A DNA stretch of 60,966 nucleotides from Geosiphon pyriformis (GCA_016748015.1 JAAOMT010000703.1:879980-940945), one strand, 5' to 3'. Positions 24,935-38,460 are shown, numbered from the stretch's first letter. Program-made: numbers and translations. The notes: generated by a model from the sequence alone, not told the origin.

Positions 24935-26209
24935 TTAATGCTTGTAAAAGACTATTTCACCATCTTCTTCGATGAACCGGCATTCGTTGTAACTTTTCCA
25001 AAGCGCTTTAAAAATTGGCTCATCATCACGGATATAGTAAGGTCCCATCAATTTCGCGAGATGTTTTGTAGCCTCTTCAGCGTGATAATGTGGCATTTCA
25101 CTGAAATAATGATGAGCAACATGGGTGGAAGATATTTTGTGGAAAATATTATCGAGGAATCCGTAGTGACGATCAACTTTGAATCAAATAGAGTGGAGTT
25201 TAATATTTTATTTTAGATTAATTTTGATAAATTAAAGGAAGAAAAAAAATGTTTACAAACCTGTAGAAGCAGCACCACGAACAAAATCCCATTGGCCATC
25301 ACGATAATGAGGCAATCTTGCATCGGTATGTTGTAAAAAGGTGATCATTACGAGCCAATGATTTACGACGAGATAAGGAATCAAATAGTATTTGACCACG
25401 TGAAGGAAAGAAAATGTATACGAGAAATACGCAAGTACTCCCAACATCATGGCAATCCCGATATCTGAAATTATTATTTCTCTAAACTGATCTGGGGTGA
25501 AGATTGGCGCATACGGATTGTAATGGTTCACCCAATTTTTACCCTGGTATCTTTGACTACCCGATTTGTTTAATGTCAAATAGAGTGGCCAGCCAATAAG
25601 TTGCTGACCAATCAAATACAAAAGAGTAAAAATTGGAGCATCTTCAAAGATATGACCGTGTTTTTCGGAATCCTTCCCTTTGGGGGGCAAGCCAACCCTA
25701 GAACGAGTCTTTGGGACGAATACTTCATCTTTTGTAACATGGGCAGTGTTTTTATGATGTTTTGAGTGAGTGATTCGCCATGAATGAAATGGAACCAATA
25801 AAGCCGAGTGAAGTAAAAACCCAACGACGTTGTTCACAGTTTTGCTGGGTGAGAAAGCACGATGACCGCACTCATGTGCAATTACCCAAAGACCAGTAGC
25901 GAAAGCACCGCAGAAGAACCAGTATAAAGGCCAGGCAACAATTCTTAAAGTATATGGCAAATAAGTATCGATATAGCTGGCGGCATAGGCTAAAGCACCG
26001 ATTACGGCCAAGTCACTTATAACATAAGAAAAAGATTTTAAGGTGTCACGTTTGAAGCAGTGTGCTGGTATAGCTTGACGTAATTCCTTTATGGTAAAGT
26101 TTGGGGGAATATAATCTCGTTCAAATTTTGGAGTTTCTATAATATTCTGCTTTTTAATAGGGCCCGGTCGGTAAGTTGGTTGAGATTCTTCGGTATTTGG
26201 AGGTGCCAT
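24935..26209 (-). CDS. Delta-12-type membrane fatty acid desaturase
   Basis: Two exons, 26209-25261 and 25176-24935, joined across a short GT-AG intron give 396 aa, a normal length for the family. The three histidine boxes that hold the di-iron centre are intact: HECGH (112-116), HSKHH (148-152) and HVAHH (335-339). Hydrophobic segments lie around 62-110, 128-140 and 255-305, as expected for an ER membrane enzyme. Such enzymes insert the second double bond into oleate using cytochrome b5. Delta-12 is favoured by overall pattern; an omega-3 activity cannot be excluded from sequence alone. The intron interrupts RGAAST-VDRHYGFLDNIFH, and without it the third box would be lost. The start is the first ATG (MAPPNTEESQ). 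Confidence 0.93.
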
Positions 26210-27014
26210 AATAAGGAAACTTTTATTCTATTCAGTTAAATAAACGTGGCAACGGTTATGATGATAGGATTGAGGGAAATTTTTCTAAAGAATGCAAAGA
26301 AAATGTTGGTCGAATCAAGGAAGAAAAAATTGGAAAATTTTTTGGGGCGACTTGAAAATGTTGTGCTTGCATCTATAATATACGTTTTTCTCCTAGCTTG
26401 CCCCAAACCAGGTTTGTTTTTTTTTTGTCTATCATGTTGTGTAATGATTGCGGCAATATTGGGACTCGGAGAATTAAGTTAGTTATTATTTTCGATTTTT
26501 TATTTTATAGGAGTTCGAGAGAAAAATGTATTTCTTTTCCCATTTTTCGAGTGGAAGATTGTCTAAATAGTAGTACACCAACATTTTATCGCGTAATATA
26601 AACACATGTTAAATAAGATTTTCAATGCAATGCCTAATATTAATGAGGTAAGTGTCCCCAAAGATTTTCTCCATGTGGGTATTGCCATGTGTCGTTGTAA
26701 AATTTGGGTCCATATTTCATCGCCTCGTTATTACCTGAACTATGATCTCAATTCAAAGATTAGAATAGGTATAAGAGGTAAACCTGGCTTTGAGCAAGAG
26801 AAAAACAACTAATGTGTATTTTTGATCGTAAAAAATGTTTTACAGCCATTACTAGACTAAATTATGCGTTGGGTCATTTTCATGTTTTCTTTTGAAAAGT
26901 GTAAGGTTTCACAGGATGGGTGTAATTTTCAATTAAGTAAAATAACGTGATTGATTTGACTGATTTGATCGATAAAATAATTCCCGAAACATCAGACACA
27001 TAAACTTTTTAAAC
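26210..27014. promoter_or_regulatory. Divergent intergenic region, desaturase and helicase genes
   Basis: About 800 bases separate the two start codons, so promoters of both genes must lie here. Small plus-strand open frames (26,246-26,482 with one hydrophobic segment; 26,606-26,812) have no recognisable domain and no splice continuity, and I do not call them genes. Confidence 0.5.
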
Positions 27015-30000
27015 ATGGAGAAACCAGATACGGATAATGAAATAGACATTTCCACCGCTTTAACAAGTCATCACCTTGAACCACAAGCAGAATGGGAAAG
27101 TGAAGAGGACGAAAAATTTATATCAAAAAAGGTTCAGGCGGTTAATCGAAAGAAGAAAAAATCGGGTGGTTTTCAAACAATGGGTAGAATAAAAACTTTC
27201 GTCTTTAAATTTAAAGATCAAATTTTAATTTAACTTAATTTATTATATTTGTTTTTGAAAAGGCTTAAGCTATCCGGTTTACAAAGCTATATTTCATAAA
27301 GGATATAAAGTCCCAACTCCTATACAGCGTAAAACTATTCCTTTGATCATTGATGGAAGCGATGTTGTAGGAATGGCAAGAACAGGATCAGGCAAAACTG
27401 CCGCCTTTTTAATTCCAATGTTTGAAAAGCTCAAAACACATTCAGCTAAGGTAAAATATATAAACTTCCGACTGTTTATTAAATTTAGGTTCCATTATTT
27501 TATTCGATTTTCATACCTCCTTTTCTTTTGAAATTACCGACCGTAGTTTGGGGCACGCGCTATTATCCTGTCGCCATCACGTGAACTGGCTTTACAAACG
27601 CAAAAAGTTTGCAAAGAGCTTGGGAAATATACTGATTTACGATCTTGCATCTTAGTTGGTGGTGATAGCCTTGATGAACAATTCGCAATGATCGCCAGTA
27701 ATCCTGACATGTATAAATTTGTTGCATTTTTCGATTTTTTATCTTGATTGAAACTAATTTATAGTATTGAAATTTTTAGTCTTATAGCTACTCCGGGGCG
27801 TTTGCTACATTTGATTGTGGAGATGGAATTAGAGCTCTTAACAGTCGAATATGTAGTCTTTGATGAGGCTGATCGGTAAATGACTATTTTCCCTAAATTT
27901 TTTTAGCTCTCAAAAATTATGAATTTTCTTTTTTTCTGGATATCAATTTATTCAATGATAATTTTAGATTGTTCGAAATGGGATTTTCAGTTCAATTACA
28001 CGAAATTCTCCATAGATTACCTGCATCCCGACAAACATTATTATTTTCTGCAACTTTACCTAAAACATTGGCCGATTTTGCTAAGGCAGGTCTCCAAGAT
28101 CCAACACTTATAAGACTGGACGTAGATTCTAAAATCAGCCAAGATCTTGAGGTATCCTGACCGCAAATGTTGATCTACATCAAAGCTTATCTCATGCATA
28201 CTAAATATTTTCATCTTGATAATGTAGATGGCCTTTTTCACTGTTAAACAGACCGAAAAGGAGGCTGGTTTACTCTTCATACTTAGTGAGGTTATTAAAG
28301 TACCGTTATCTAAAAACGCACCATCATCATCTGGTTCTACCGAAGGGAAACCGAAGGACAAAAAGAAAAATCAAACTTTAAATCAAATGTTACCACATCA
28401 AACTATTATTTTCGTTTCCACTAAACATCACGTCGAATATATTGGCAATCTATTATCAGAGGCTGGCTACCAAACTTCATATATCTATGGGTCATTGGAT
28501 CAGTCGGCTCGTCAAATACAAATTAACAATTTTCGTGAAGGTCAAACAAATATCTTAATCGTAACCGATGTAGCTGCGCGTGGTATTGATATTCCTATTT
28601 TGGAGAATGTAATAAATTATGACTTTGTTGATAGTAGCAAGATATTTGTTCACCGTGTCGGAAGAACTGCTAGAGCAGGGAGACCTGGATGGGCGTATTC
28701 CCTATTGACCTCAGAAGAGGTATTTGAAAATCTTCTATTGAGGCTTTTATAATTTGGTAAAGTTTGACTAAAGATTGTCCACCCCAAAACAAATATCAAG
28801 CTCCCCTATCTCCTTGATCTTCAACTTTTTCTTGGTCGTCCGCTTAAGATTCAATATGACCCCGCCTCGCCTCCGAATTACAGTTCTGACATAGTGGTCG
28901 GGCGATTTCCACAAGATTCGATAGATTCTAACCTTGAGTGGGTGAAAAGTAAACTTTATGAAGGCAGCAATTTGCAAATTTTGCAGAATGTGGCAAAAAA
29001 TGGTTATAAATTGTATTCGAAATCAAGAACATCTGCAGCACCTGAAAGCTATACTAGGGCCAAAAAAGAGTTAGCGGGAGAAATTTCTGGAAACGTGCAT
29101 CCTCTGTTCGGTAGATTATATCGCTTTCAAACGAGCATATTCTTCGTCATTTCTTTGTTTGCTGATTGGTTATTTCTATGCGCTAGCCAAACACGTTGAT
29201 TGTAGAGAAAAAGATCGCTTGAATTTTATCAATTCGATATCCAATTTTCGGCCTAATGAGGTCAAGATTTTTTTGCTTATGAATTTGATTCCATTTAATA
29301 TAACGAAAGCTTGATAAAAATTCCTTCACTTTTGCATTGCTTTAAAATTTCTCATAGACAATATTTGAAATAGGAAATAGAGGCAATAAAAAAGCTTCTG
29401 AGGCTGGACAGATAATGAAGAAACGACGTGAAAGAAAAGCCATTGCGGCCTATAAGTCCGACGGAAAACGACCAAATCAAAATTCATCAACTTTGTCTCA
29501 CCAACTTAATGATCTTTCCAAGAATGCGCTTGATTTTATGGTAAGGAACGTTAATACTACAAATGGGTAAACTATCCAAGATAAATTTTTTAGATTATCT
29601 ACAATTCATTTAAGCTTGATGACAACATCATCGATTCGATGTCCAGTGTAACGAGAAAAAGAAAAGATGAATCTGAATCTAAGGGTAAGAGCTCTTGTAC
29701 AAACTCAAGCCCAATCAAGAAAGAATTTACACCATATTGATGTGAATAATTTAATACTTTAGCCAAGAAAAGGAGAAAAGAGAATTACCGTGACGATGAA
29801 CATTATATTCCACATTACCAAACAGATGCCAATACAGAAAAAGGGTATAATTAATTCAGAATTATTCAATATTGAGATTAAATCCCAAACAAAATCTCAC
29901 TTTATCATTTTTCGTTAGTTATTCTATGACCCAAGGATCTTCATTTGCCCAACAAGCCCAAAAAGCAATACTTGACCCAAAAGGAGATGAACGCTCCACA

Positions 30001-30549
30001 ATCTTGAGTAAGAAAAATACTCTTAGATGGGATGCGCGAAAGAAAAATTTTGTTCGAGGATTAGGAACTGGATCGGACAATAAAAAACTTATCAAGTCTG
30101 AGAGTGGTGCTAAACTCCCTGCCACATATAAAAGTGGGAGGTAAAATAATTACAATTTATCTTTATTTCTGATCAGTATTCACGTGACATCTCTTACACA
30201 CAACTTTTGAAGATTCAAAGATTGGCAACATCAAAATAAACTTGAGATACCTCGCACCGGTGAAAGAGAAAACGGTACAACACAAGTTATTAACAAAAAG
30301 TTTCGACACAATAAAGTTACCCCACCAAATCCTTTAGCCAAGGATTGTCTGAAAAAATCTACAAAGACTCAAAAGAACATCCGAGAGAAAGAAACTCCCA
30401 ATTATAATTCTTCCCACCCCACAAAAAACCAAATTTCCGGACCTCTCAAAAGCGAATTGAAAACACCGGATGAAATTAGTAAACAACGAAAAATTAAACA
30501 AAAAAGGCGAGCGAAGAATGCCAGACCAAGTAAAAAATTTAAGAAATAG
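27015..30549 (+). CDS. DBP10: DEAD-box RNA helicase, Dbp10/DDX54 type
   Basis: Thirteen exons join without a break to 856 aa: 27015-27183, 27263-27450, 27547-27710, 27780-27875, 27968-28151, 28228-28719, 28801-29110, 29208-29260, 29358-29540, 29594-29684, 29763-29844, 29919-30140 and 30213-30549. Helicase motifs: TPIQ (Q motif, about 75), ARTGSGKT (95-102), PSREL (129-133), DEAD (202-205), SAT (233-235), TDVAARGID (380-388) and [11 protein letters not shown] (409-419). The C-terminal part carries the Dbp10-specific NFRPNETIFEIG (where it meets a splice site) and [10 protein letters not shown], then a basic Lys/Arg tail. Dbp10 acts in the nucleolus in 60S ribosomal subunit assembly. S. pombe and S. 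cerevisiae homologues are of comparable size. The acceptor of exon 8 is the second of two adjacent AGs; only that one preserves HPLFEKDRLNF. Confidence 0.93.
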
Positions 30550-31090
30550 AGGAATTTTTGATTTGTCATGGGATATTTTCATTGACCCTGCGCGCTCTTG
30601 GAACTAAATACTTCGAGTAAGAAACATGTTTACTTCATTCAAGTTTTATTTTTGTTGCCTCTAGGCGTTAATAAACTTTTAAATATTTGTGATCCAATTC
30701 TCCGATATAGATATGAAAACTGTTCCTGCCAAGAATTGTCCTTGATGACATTTAAAACCAGTTAATATTAGATTTTACACTTAGCGGCACAAAATTGTAC
30801 GAATGAAGTTTTTCACATTGACTTTAACCCATTTAGCACTTCCACAATCCCAATAAAACTGTGTTTACTTCAGAAATTCGAAAAGCTTATGCTTTGTTTT
30901 GTAATCTAATATCCTAAAGAGATCGAAAGCTACTTGTCCAATTGATTCTATATTGAAATGGATAAGGTTTTCTCCATCAATAGCTATGGCGATTAATTAC
31001 TTAAAGTTCAAAATCTTATATTTTTTTAGTTTGATGAATGGTACCTTTTCATTTTCTTGTTACAAAGGTCTCGTGAGGAGGTAGTAATTA
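30550..31090. other. Region downstream of DBP10
   Basis: Mixed-composition non-coding sequence with no repeat, RNA or gene that I can identify beyond the poly(A) signal. Confidence 0.45.
30670..30675 (+). terminator. Candidate poly(A) signal of DBP10
   Basis: AATAAA lies about 120 bases after the stop codon, a normal spacing. Confidence 0.4.
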
Positions 31091-31890
31091 TCAACTTCAA
31101 GCAAAAGCCATCCTGGATTCTTTCGCCAACAAAAATAGTGCCGATCATCCATCAGTTTCCTCTGCCTCCGCCTCTTCCTTGTCCTGCTTGTTTCCGATCG
31201 TTGTCAATTTCCCGCAAGCACGAAAAATAAATGAATTTGTAACTTGTAAATAAGCCCCTTTCTCTGTCCAAAAGAATATAAACTCACTTTTTTGTTTCGG
31301 TTTTTGGGGAGTTTGAAATCACCGCAATTTTACGGTTGGCTGAAAGGCCTCCGTCTCAATTGATTCTCTTAAACATTTCGCTCTTTTGGCAGCAGCATCA
31401 AATAGTCATCCCGCGCGAGTGAGAAGATTCTGTAAATTCAACATCATTATCGCTGATGAAGGAGAGAAAACCATGCAAATCCAAATACGAATTATATAAT
31501 ACCCTGTGTGTAAAAAAAGCTTTACACATCTGGACGACTTCCCCAACGTCGGTATCATTCCTTGGGAGATCCTCTGATGCCCATTCGCAAAAGGCATAAA
31601 TATCTCCTTGGCTTGAAATAGAACATAGAATCAAACACGGCTGTTGGGAGCTTTTGCGCATGGTCCTATCAGGAACATGTCCAGCGTACGCTTAGAGCAA
31701 GAGGAACCCTTGAATTCACGGATCCAATTACTCCTGAAACGCAGTGTTGTCAGGTGGGGTTCAAGCGAAAAATACAAAGGAAAAGAATCTATGACTTACG
31801 CATCTTGCAAACACCTCCGCCTGTATCTTCGTCGTATATATTAATCTTCTTCAATAACAGCTGAACTTCGGTTGAAGCACTGTTAACAAG
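31091..31890. other. Unidentified, relatively GC-balanced segment
   Basis: Composition is gene-like. On the minus strand a continuous frame (31,661-31,398) reads through GDIYAFCEWASEDLPRND and FFTHRVLYNSYLDLHGF, with plausible donor and acceptor sites around it. On the plus strand a different frame (about 31,600-31,840) reads EFTDPITPETQCCQVGF. I recognise neither, and the two overlap, so no gene is called. It could be coding remnants or unrecognised rDNA-linked spacer beside the rRNA fragment. Confidence 0.35.
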
Positions 31891-31894
31891 AGCT

Positions 31895-32310
31895 AGGGTA
31901 CCGGGTTGGGCATAGCGAGACACTTTTATCCGTCCGGTGCGCGTGAAAATCCAAGGGAAAGTATTATTCTCGTACCGGTCGTACTCATAGCCGCAGCAGT
32001 TCTCCAAGGTGAACAGCCTCTAGTTGATAGAACAATGTAGGTAAGGGAAGTCGGCAAAATAGATCCGTAACTTTGGGAAAAGGATTGGCTCTAAGGGTTA
32101 GGTACATAGGGGCTGCCTTTCGCTTCACGGTGATTGGCGGAAGTGGCAAGCTGTCTTTTTCTGAGTGCTTCCAAAAGTGTTCCAGCAGACAGGCTTATCC
32201 GAGTCCTTTCTTCAAGGACAATAAGTCTGGCAGTTTCCTGAAGCCCGTTTACTCTGTCGTTGGAGAGGAATACGTTTCTCTCACGAAGATCCAGGATCCC
32301 CACCAAAAGG
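31895..32310 (+). rRNA. Orphan large-subunit (25S) rRNA fragment
   Basis: The stretch about 31,945-32,105 carries highly conserved LSU blocks in the right order: gcgtgaaaatcca, ccgcagcag, tctccaaggtgaacagcct, ctagttgatagaa, aagggaagtcggcaaaatag, atccgtaacttt, and aaggattggctctaaggg. They correspond to the region around the start of domain IV. Sequence up to about 32,310 is likely the adjoining variable expansion segment, which I cannot confirm. Both sides end in unrelated sequence, so this is a fragment with no 18S, 5.8S or the rest of 25S. It has some differences from the universal core (for example attctcgtaccgg), suggesting a pseudogene. Open frames on its minus strand are shadows. Confidence 0.75.
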
Positions 32311-32344
32311 GGCAAAGGGTAGCAAAAATGTCAAATTAAAATGT

Positions 32345-33479
32345 GACATTTGCAGGAACGCTGGAAAGGAAAAAACAATGGTATAAGCTGCATTTTATTG
32401 CATTGATTTCAGCAATAATATTTTTATATTCTGGAGCCTCTTCAAGAAAGTGAGAATTTTGATGGGATGGGGACTGTACAATATATAAATTTATAGTTGG
32501 TTTTAGTCTTAAGTGGAAATATTAATAATGTTATTGGCTTGTTTTTATCATTAAAATACAACTTGTAATCTAAATAAATATTATATATTTACTTTTTAAA
32601 TACTAAAAAATTTTAAATATAATAATTTGTATTTTAAAAAATCGCAACCAATTCAAAATTCAATTTAAAATATATTAATTTATAAAAAATTTTAATAATA
32701 TTATACTTAAATGTTAAAATATAAAGTTAAATTTATAAAAAAAATTACAATAATTATTTATTTTAAATAAATAATTTAAAAATAAAACTAATAATCTAGA
32801 TTAATGTTTTTTGTTAATTATAATTTGGTTAAAAAAGATTTAATTTGCTAAATTGTATTTATTTTAAGTATTAAATCTATTATTTTCTTATAAAATATTT
32901 TTTTAAAAAAATTAACTAAATATTAATTAATTTTTTCAAAAATAAATATAAACTTTTAATAAATTATTTATATTTTTATAAATTTTAACTTTATTTATTT
33001 AAATTACATAAATTTTAATTTGAATTGTTTGAAATCTGTTTAAATTATTTGAATTTTAATCTAAATTAATTAGTTATCTATTTTAAACTTTTATATAATT
33101 AATTAAAAATTTTATTATATTTGTAAATTAATGCAAATTATTTGTATTAATTAATATAAAAATTGAAATATTGTATTAATAATAATTGAATAATTTATAA
33201 AATATTAATTAATATTAAAATAATAATAAAAATTATTAAATAATATTATATTAATTTTTAATTTAAATTTTAATTAATAATAATAATCAATTCAAAAAAA
33301 CTTTAACCTTTTTTTTAATATTTTTTATGATTATAATTAATGTAAAAAGTAAAAAATTTGTAATTTTTTTATTTTTTAAAATAATTAATAGTATTTTTAT
33401 TAATAAAATATTTGTAATTATTAAAACTATTTAATAACAATTTTTTTAAAATATTAAAACTGTTTTTTAATATATTTAT
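32345..33479. other. AT-rich desert
   Basis: The gene island ends at about 32,350-32,550. Beyond it the sequence is nearly all A and T, with no feature that I can recognise. Confidence 0.5.
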
Positions 33480-33890
33480 CAATAATTTATTAGTTATTTT
33501 AAGTTTAAACAAAAGACAATTCTCTTAACAAATTTTTTTTTTTACATTTTTTTTATTTTTTTATTTTTATAAATTATTAAGGTAGTCTATAAACAAAATT
33601 CTTGTAAAAAATTTGACTTTTATAACAAAGTAACTATATATTTTTAGTAAGCTTCTAAACAAACAATTCTTGAAAAAGAGTTGAATTTTATTGTAAAGTA
33701 ATTATACAAAGTAACTAGCACAGAATTGGTTATTTTACTTATAAGTTTAACAGTTTAAATTATAAAAAATAATTTAAAGATAAATTTACTTATCAAAGAT
33801 TCAATAGCTTTTAATAATCAAAAATTAACAGCAAAACAATGTTAACAATATTCAAAAAAAAAGACCAAAAATTTTCAATAATACTATATA
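33480..33890 (+). repeat. Repeat family A, copy 4 (3' block only)
   Basis: It matches the 440-base block of copy 1: aatttattagttattttaag, gacaattctcttaaca, gtagtctataaacaaaattc, gtaactagcacagaattggt and the closing agaccaaaaattttc. Transition decay is intermediate. The promoter half is absent. Confidence 0.6.
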
Positions 33891-36489
33891 AAAAAAATCA
33901 TGCAAAGTTTTATTTAAAGTTTTTAAAAAAATTTATCTTATATTTTAAGTTTTTATAGATTATTATATTTTATTTTTTGCACATTTTTTTAGAAACAAAG
34001 CTAAATTGTAATTTGTAATTAATTATAAACTAAAGTATAGAAACCAAATATAAAAACTGGTTATTAAAAATGGTTTTCTTTAAAATTATATTGGCAAAAA
34101 ACTTAATATTAAAATAAACTTTGAACAAATTAAGTTTAAAAAATTTATTTGTAAACAAAAAAATGTTTAGATAATAATATAATTTTTTTTTTAATAATTA
34201 CAATAAGCAATGTGTTAATAAACAAAAAAACATTGATTATACAGTAATTAATTAAAATTGTTATAATTTTGTTAATATTAATAGATATATTATTAATTAC
34301 AAAAAATTTATTAACAATATTAAGAATATATTGTATTACAGTATAACTGTTTCTAATTTAAATAATACTATTAACAAAAATATTAGTTGTTAAATATAAT
34401 ATGAAACTAATTTGATTTTTAATTTAGTCTGTTTTAAATATTAGCTTAAAGTTAATATGTTAATTAAAAAATTGTTTATGCTTTTTAACTTTAAAAAAAG
34501 ATCATAAAAAATTTATTATAACAAAAAAAAATTTATTCTGATTTAAACTATTATAAATTTTGTAATTATTTATAAGTTTAAAATTAATTATTACATAATT
34601 TATTTTATAATTATAAATATTATTAAAAAACTTAATAAATTTAAAATATATCTTAATTTTCTGCAAATTATTTACTAAATAAAACTATTCTATTAAGTTA
34701 TAAGTTTTGTATCTATTTTATAAAACCAGTTATAATTTACAATTTTATTTAATATATTTTTTATTATTAATTTAATAACAAAAATAAATAACAATATAAA
34801 AGTATTTTTTAAAACAAAAAATTATTATTACAAAAAATTTTAAATTTATCATACATATCTAAAATACAATTTAATAATATCTTTAACAAAATTTTACAAA
34901 TAATTTTAACCAATACTATTAAGTAAGTATTAATTAAAACACTTTTTTATTTATAAGACTTAAAAATTATTAAAACTTAAACATGTTTTTATTAAACAGA
35001 TATTAATTTTAAAGCCAAGCAAAAATTCAGCAAATTTAGCAAACAATCTAGTATATTGTTATTATAATATTTTTAAAACTTATTTGAAATATTAGAAAAC
35101 CCAATTGCTTTATTATTAAGAAGTTTATTAACAATTAACAAAAGCTTACTTAAAAAAACTCGACTTATTATTTATAAAAGCAAAAAATATTAGTTTTTTT
35201 TAAAAATAAGAATTTTATTAATCATAATACATTTTTTGGTTTACTTTTTTATGATAGAATTAACAAATAATTTATTATTATTAAGAATTAAAACAAACTT
35301 ATTATTAATAAACAAATAATTTAAAATTATCTTATAAAAAAAAATACTTTAAAATACTATATATTATATGGTTTTTGTTAATAATAAAATTTTTTATGTA
35401 TTTGGTAATTGTAGCATTAATCTTGTTAACTTTAATTTAATAAAACTCAATAAATTTTTTAATACAATAATGCTTCTTAGTTTTATGTAAAGCCAAACAA
35501 ATTTTATTAAAATATTTATTTTAAATTAAATTTTAAACCAACTCAGTTTTTACAAAATTTAATTTTAATTATTTTGACACAATTTGTTGAAATTCATATC
35601 TAAAATTAACAAAAACATTTAAGAATTTTCGAAATTAAAAGTTTCAATCTAAGAAAACAGAAAAAACAAAAGTTTCTAAAATATAAAAATTAATATTTTT
35701 AAATTTAGTTTATTTAATATTATTAATATTCTTAAAATTGTATTTTTATCAATTTTTGTTAATTTGTTTTTGCAAATTAAAAGTTATAGTATTTAACAAG
35801 TTTTTTAGTCTTACAAAAACACTTACAACTTTATAATCAATAAAAAAAAACTTTCTGTATATTCAAAATTTTATAAATTAATACTGTATTATTTAATAAA
35901 AAAAATCCAAAATAAAATTAATTGTTTTCTTAATACCATGTAAATTTTTTTAAATTGATGCTTAATAAAAAAACTACTAAAAAAAATATTAACCAGATCT
36001 ATGTTTAAATTTTTGCAAAAACTAGTATTATATTTTTTGTTGTTTTTATTAAAATTATTTTCCAAAATAATAAATGTGTTTTTATTAAATATTTTAACAA
36101 TAAATAAGTTAATAACAATAATTTAATTCATTTTTACACTAATAAATACATTTATATATAAATCCAGAATTATAACTAATTGTTTGTTTTTAAATAATAA
36201 ATAAATTAATAAAAGTTTATTAAAAATCTTAAAAACTTCGAAAATATATTTAATTAAGTAAAGATTTATTATTATTTTAATATTAATATTCAAAAAATCT
36301 GAATTTAATTTTGAAGTAAAAACTTATATATTATTAAATTTTTTTGTAATCCAAAATTTTATACTTAAACAAAACATAATTTTTATAATAATTAAAATAT
36401 TATTATTTAAATTCTTATGTTATTTAATAATATTTTTCTATTTAATAAAAATATTTATATCTTTAATATTATATATCACTTTTTTTAGA
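33891..36489. other. AT-rich desert
   Basis: No gene or intact element. Some plus-strand patches read as broken protein-like sequence (about 35,000-35,400, Leu/Ile/Lys-rich), perhaps an ancient element, but nothing is assignable. Confidence 0.45.
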
Positions 36490-37280
36490 TTAAGCTATTT
36501 ATTAAAAATAATATTATTAGCAAAAAATTGAGTTATTAATTAGCATAAAAATATTCTTATAATTCCTATTATTAATTAACATATATTATTATTTTAATTT
36601 ACTATTTATTATTTTATCAAATTATCTGAATTATTATTTAATTAATAACTTAATTTGTATAAAAAAAAGCTTTTTTTTTAAGAAATTTTTTTTTTTAAAA
36701 TTTTATATTAAATATTTTACTTTAAAACCAACACATAATTCCTATAAATCAATTTAATAAAATTACTTTAAAAACCCAAAATTTTAAATTATTATTATTT
36801 AAAACTATCTTTTTAAGACTAATATTTTGAAATTAATTAGCTATTAATTTTAGCAACTATTAGCAATTTTCAAGTCTGAATTTAAAATAATTTTTTTGAT
36901 ACATATTTTTTTTTTTTCTTTAATTTATTTATTTTTATTTTTTTTATTTTTTTTTATATTATTAAGTAGTCTACAATCGAAATTTTTTGTAAAAAAGTTG
37001 ATTTTTACAGCAAAATAACTACATATTAATTGGAGAACTTATAAACAATTTTTTTTTGCAAAAGAGTTAATTTTTATTATAAAGTAACTACATAAATAAT
37101 TAGCATAAAATTGGTTATTTTATTATAAGTCTAACAGTATATATAATCCAAAATATAGAGAAATACTTTGAAAAAAAAACTAATTTATTAGAGATTTATT
37201 AACTTCTATTAATAGCAAAATCAACAATAAAATAGTATTTATAATTATAAAAAAAAATAGAAAAATTTTTGATAAAAAAA
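36490..37280 (+). repeat. Repeat family A, copy 5
   Basis: It starts with attattaattaacatatatta like copy 3, lacks the clear tandem repeats, and then has the full 3' block (36,830-37,280), including gaaattaattagctattaat and aagagttaatttttattat. It is among the most A/T-converted copies. Confidence 0.6.
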
Positions 37281-38289
37281 AATATTAAATTATTATTTAA
37301 ACAAAAAAAATTCAATTTTGTTAAAATTAAATTAACTAATTTTTTTAAAACATTATTATTTTGTATAATGTTTTTTTAAGTATTTTTAGTAAAATTTAAA
37401 GTTTATTAATTAATAATAATATGTTATTATATATTTTAAAAATTTAAAAATATTTAAAACTGTTTTTATTTATTAATTAGTTTTAATAATAAATAACAAT
37501 ATTAGATTTTTTTAATTAAAAAAAGTTATTATATTTTATAATATACTTAAAACTAAGTTAATTAATTTTTTTTTGGTTATATTATTTTAATTAGCAAATT
37601 AGTTTTTTAAATTTATGATTATATCTGTTTTATTTTTTAGTTTTTTAATTTTTTTAAAAATTAAGATATATAATTATTATATTTTTTAAAATAATTTAAA
37701 TATTATTGTTAATAAAATTAGTATATAAAAAAAATTATAATTAATAAAATTTTTAAAATAACATTAAAATTTAAATTATTGATTTTTAATTATAAAATTT
37801 TTTTATTTTATTTTTTAAATTTTTGTTTAAGTTTATAATTAATTTATTAATATAAGATCTTTATATTAAAGTTACTATTTTTTTTGTTATTATTGTAATT
37901 ATTAATTTTGTTTTTAATTTTAAATTGGCTTTTGTAAAATTTTAACTAATTATATTAATTTTATTAATTAAATTTATTATTAAACTTATTAGTATTTTGG
38001 TTTTTTTTAATTAAAAAATTTGTTAAAAATTATGTATTAAGTTTAAAAACAAGATTTTTGCAATTAAAAAAAATGTTAATTTTTTTAAATAATTTAAATA
38101 AGTCTTAAAATGAAATATAATATAAATAATAATAAAAATTCAGATTTTTTTGTAAATAAAAATTTTTTACAAAAATAATAATATTTTAAAAATTTTAAAT
38201 TCTTAATATTAAATCTAATACAAATAAAACAACTACATAATTGATTGATTTGGTTTTTAATAATAATAATTTAATTATAATTATGCAAA
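37281..38289. other. AT-rich desert
   Basis: No recognisable feature; stop-rich in all frames. Confidence 0.5.
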
Positions 38290-38460
38290 AAATGACTTTT
38301 TTAAATAAGTTTGGTTTAATAATTTTAATTTAATTTAATTTTAACTAATTTAGATAATTAGTTACATATAGAAAATACATAAGTTATATTTAATTTAAAA
38401 TATTTTACAATTATATTATATTAGATAATATTTTGTTAAAGCAATAATAAAAATTAGTTT
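38290..38460 (+). repeat. LINE 3' UTR tail, decayed
   Basis: Landmarks of the LINE 3' UTR survive: ttttaactaatttagataa, ttagttacatatagaaaata, cataagttatatttaattta and ttatattatattagataa. A similar, weaker block follows at about 38,715-38,840. Confidence 0.5.

Noticed and set aside
26246..26812. Small genes between the desaturase and DBP10
   Set aside because: Short frames without domains, splice continuity or conservation signs, located in a divergent promoter region.
31789..32007. Minus-strand open frame opposite the LSU rRNA fragment, reminiscent of yeast TAR1 antisense ORF
   Set aside because: The sequence is explained by conserved rRNA blocks on the plus strand; an open frame on the opposite strand is a shadow and shows no TAR1 features I can confirm.
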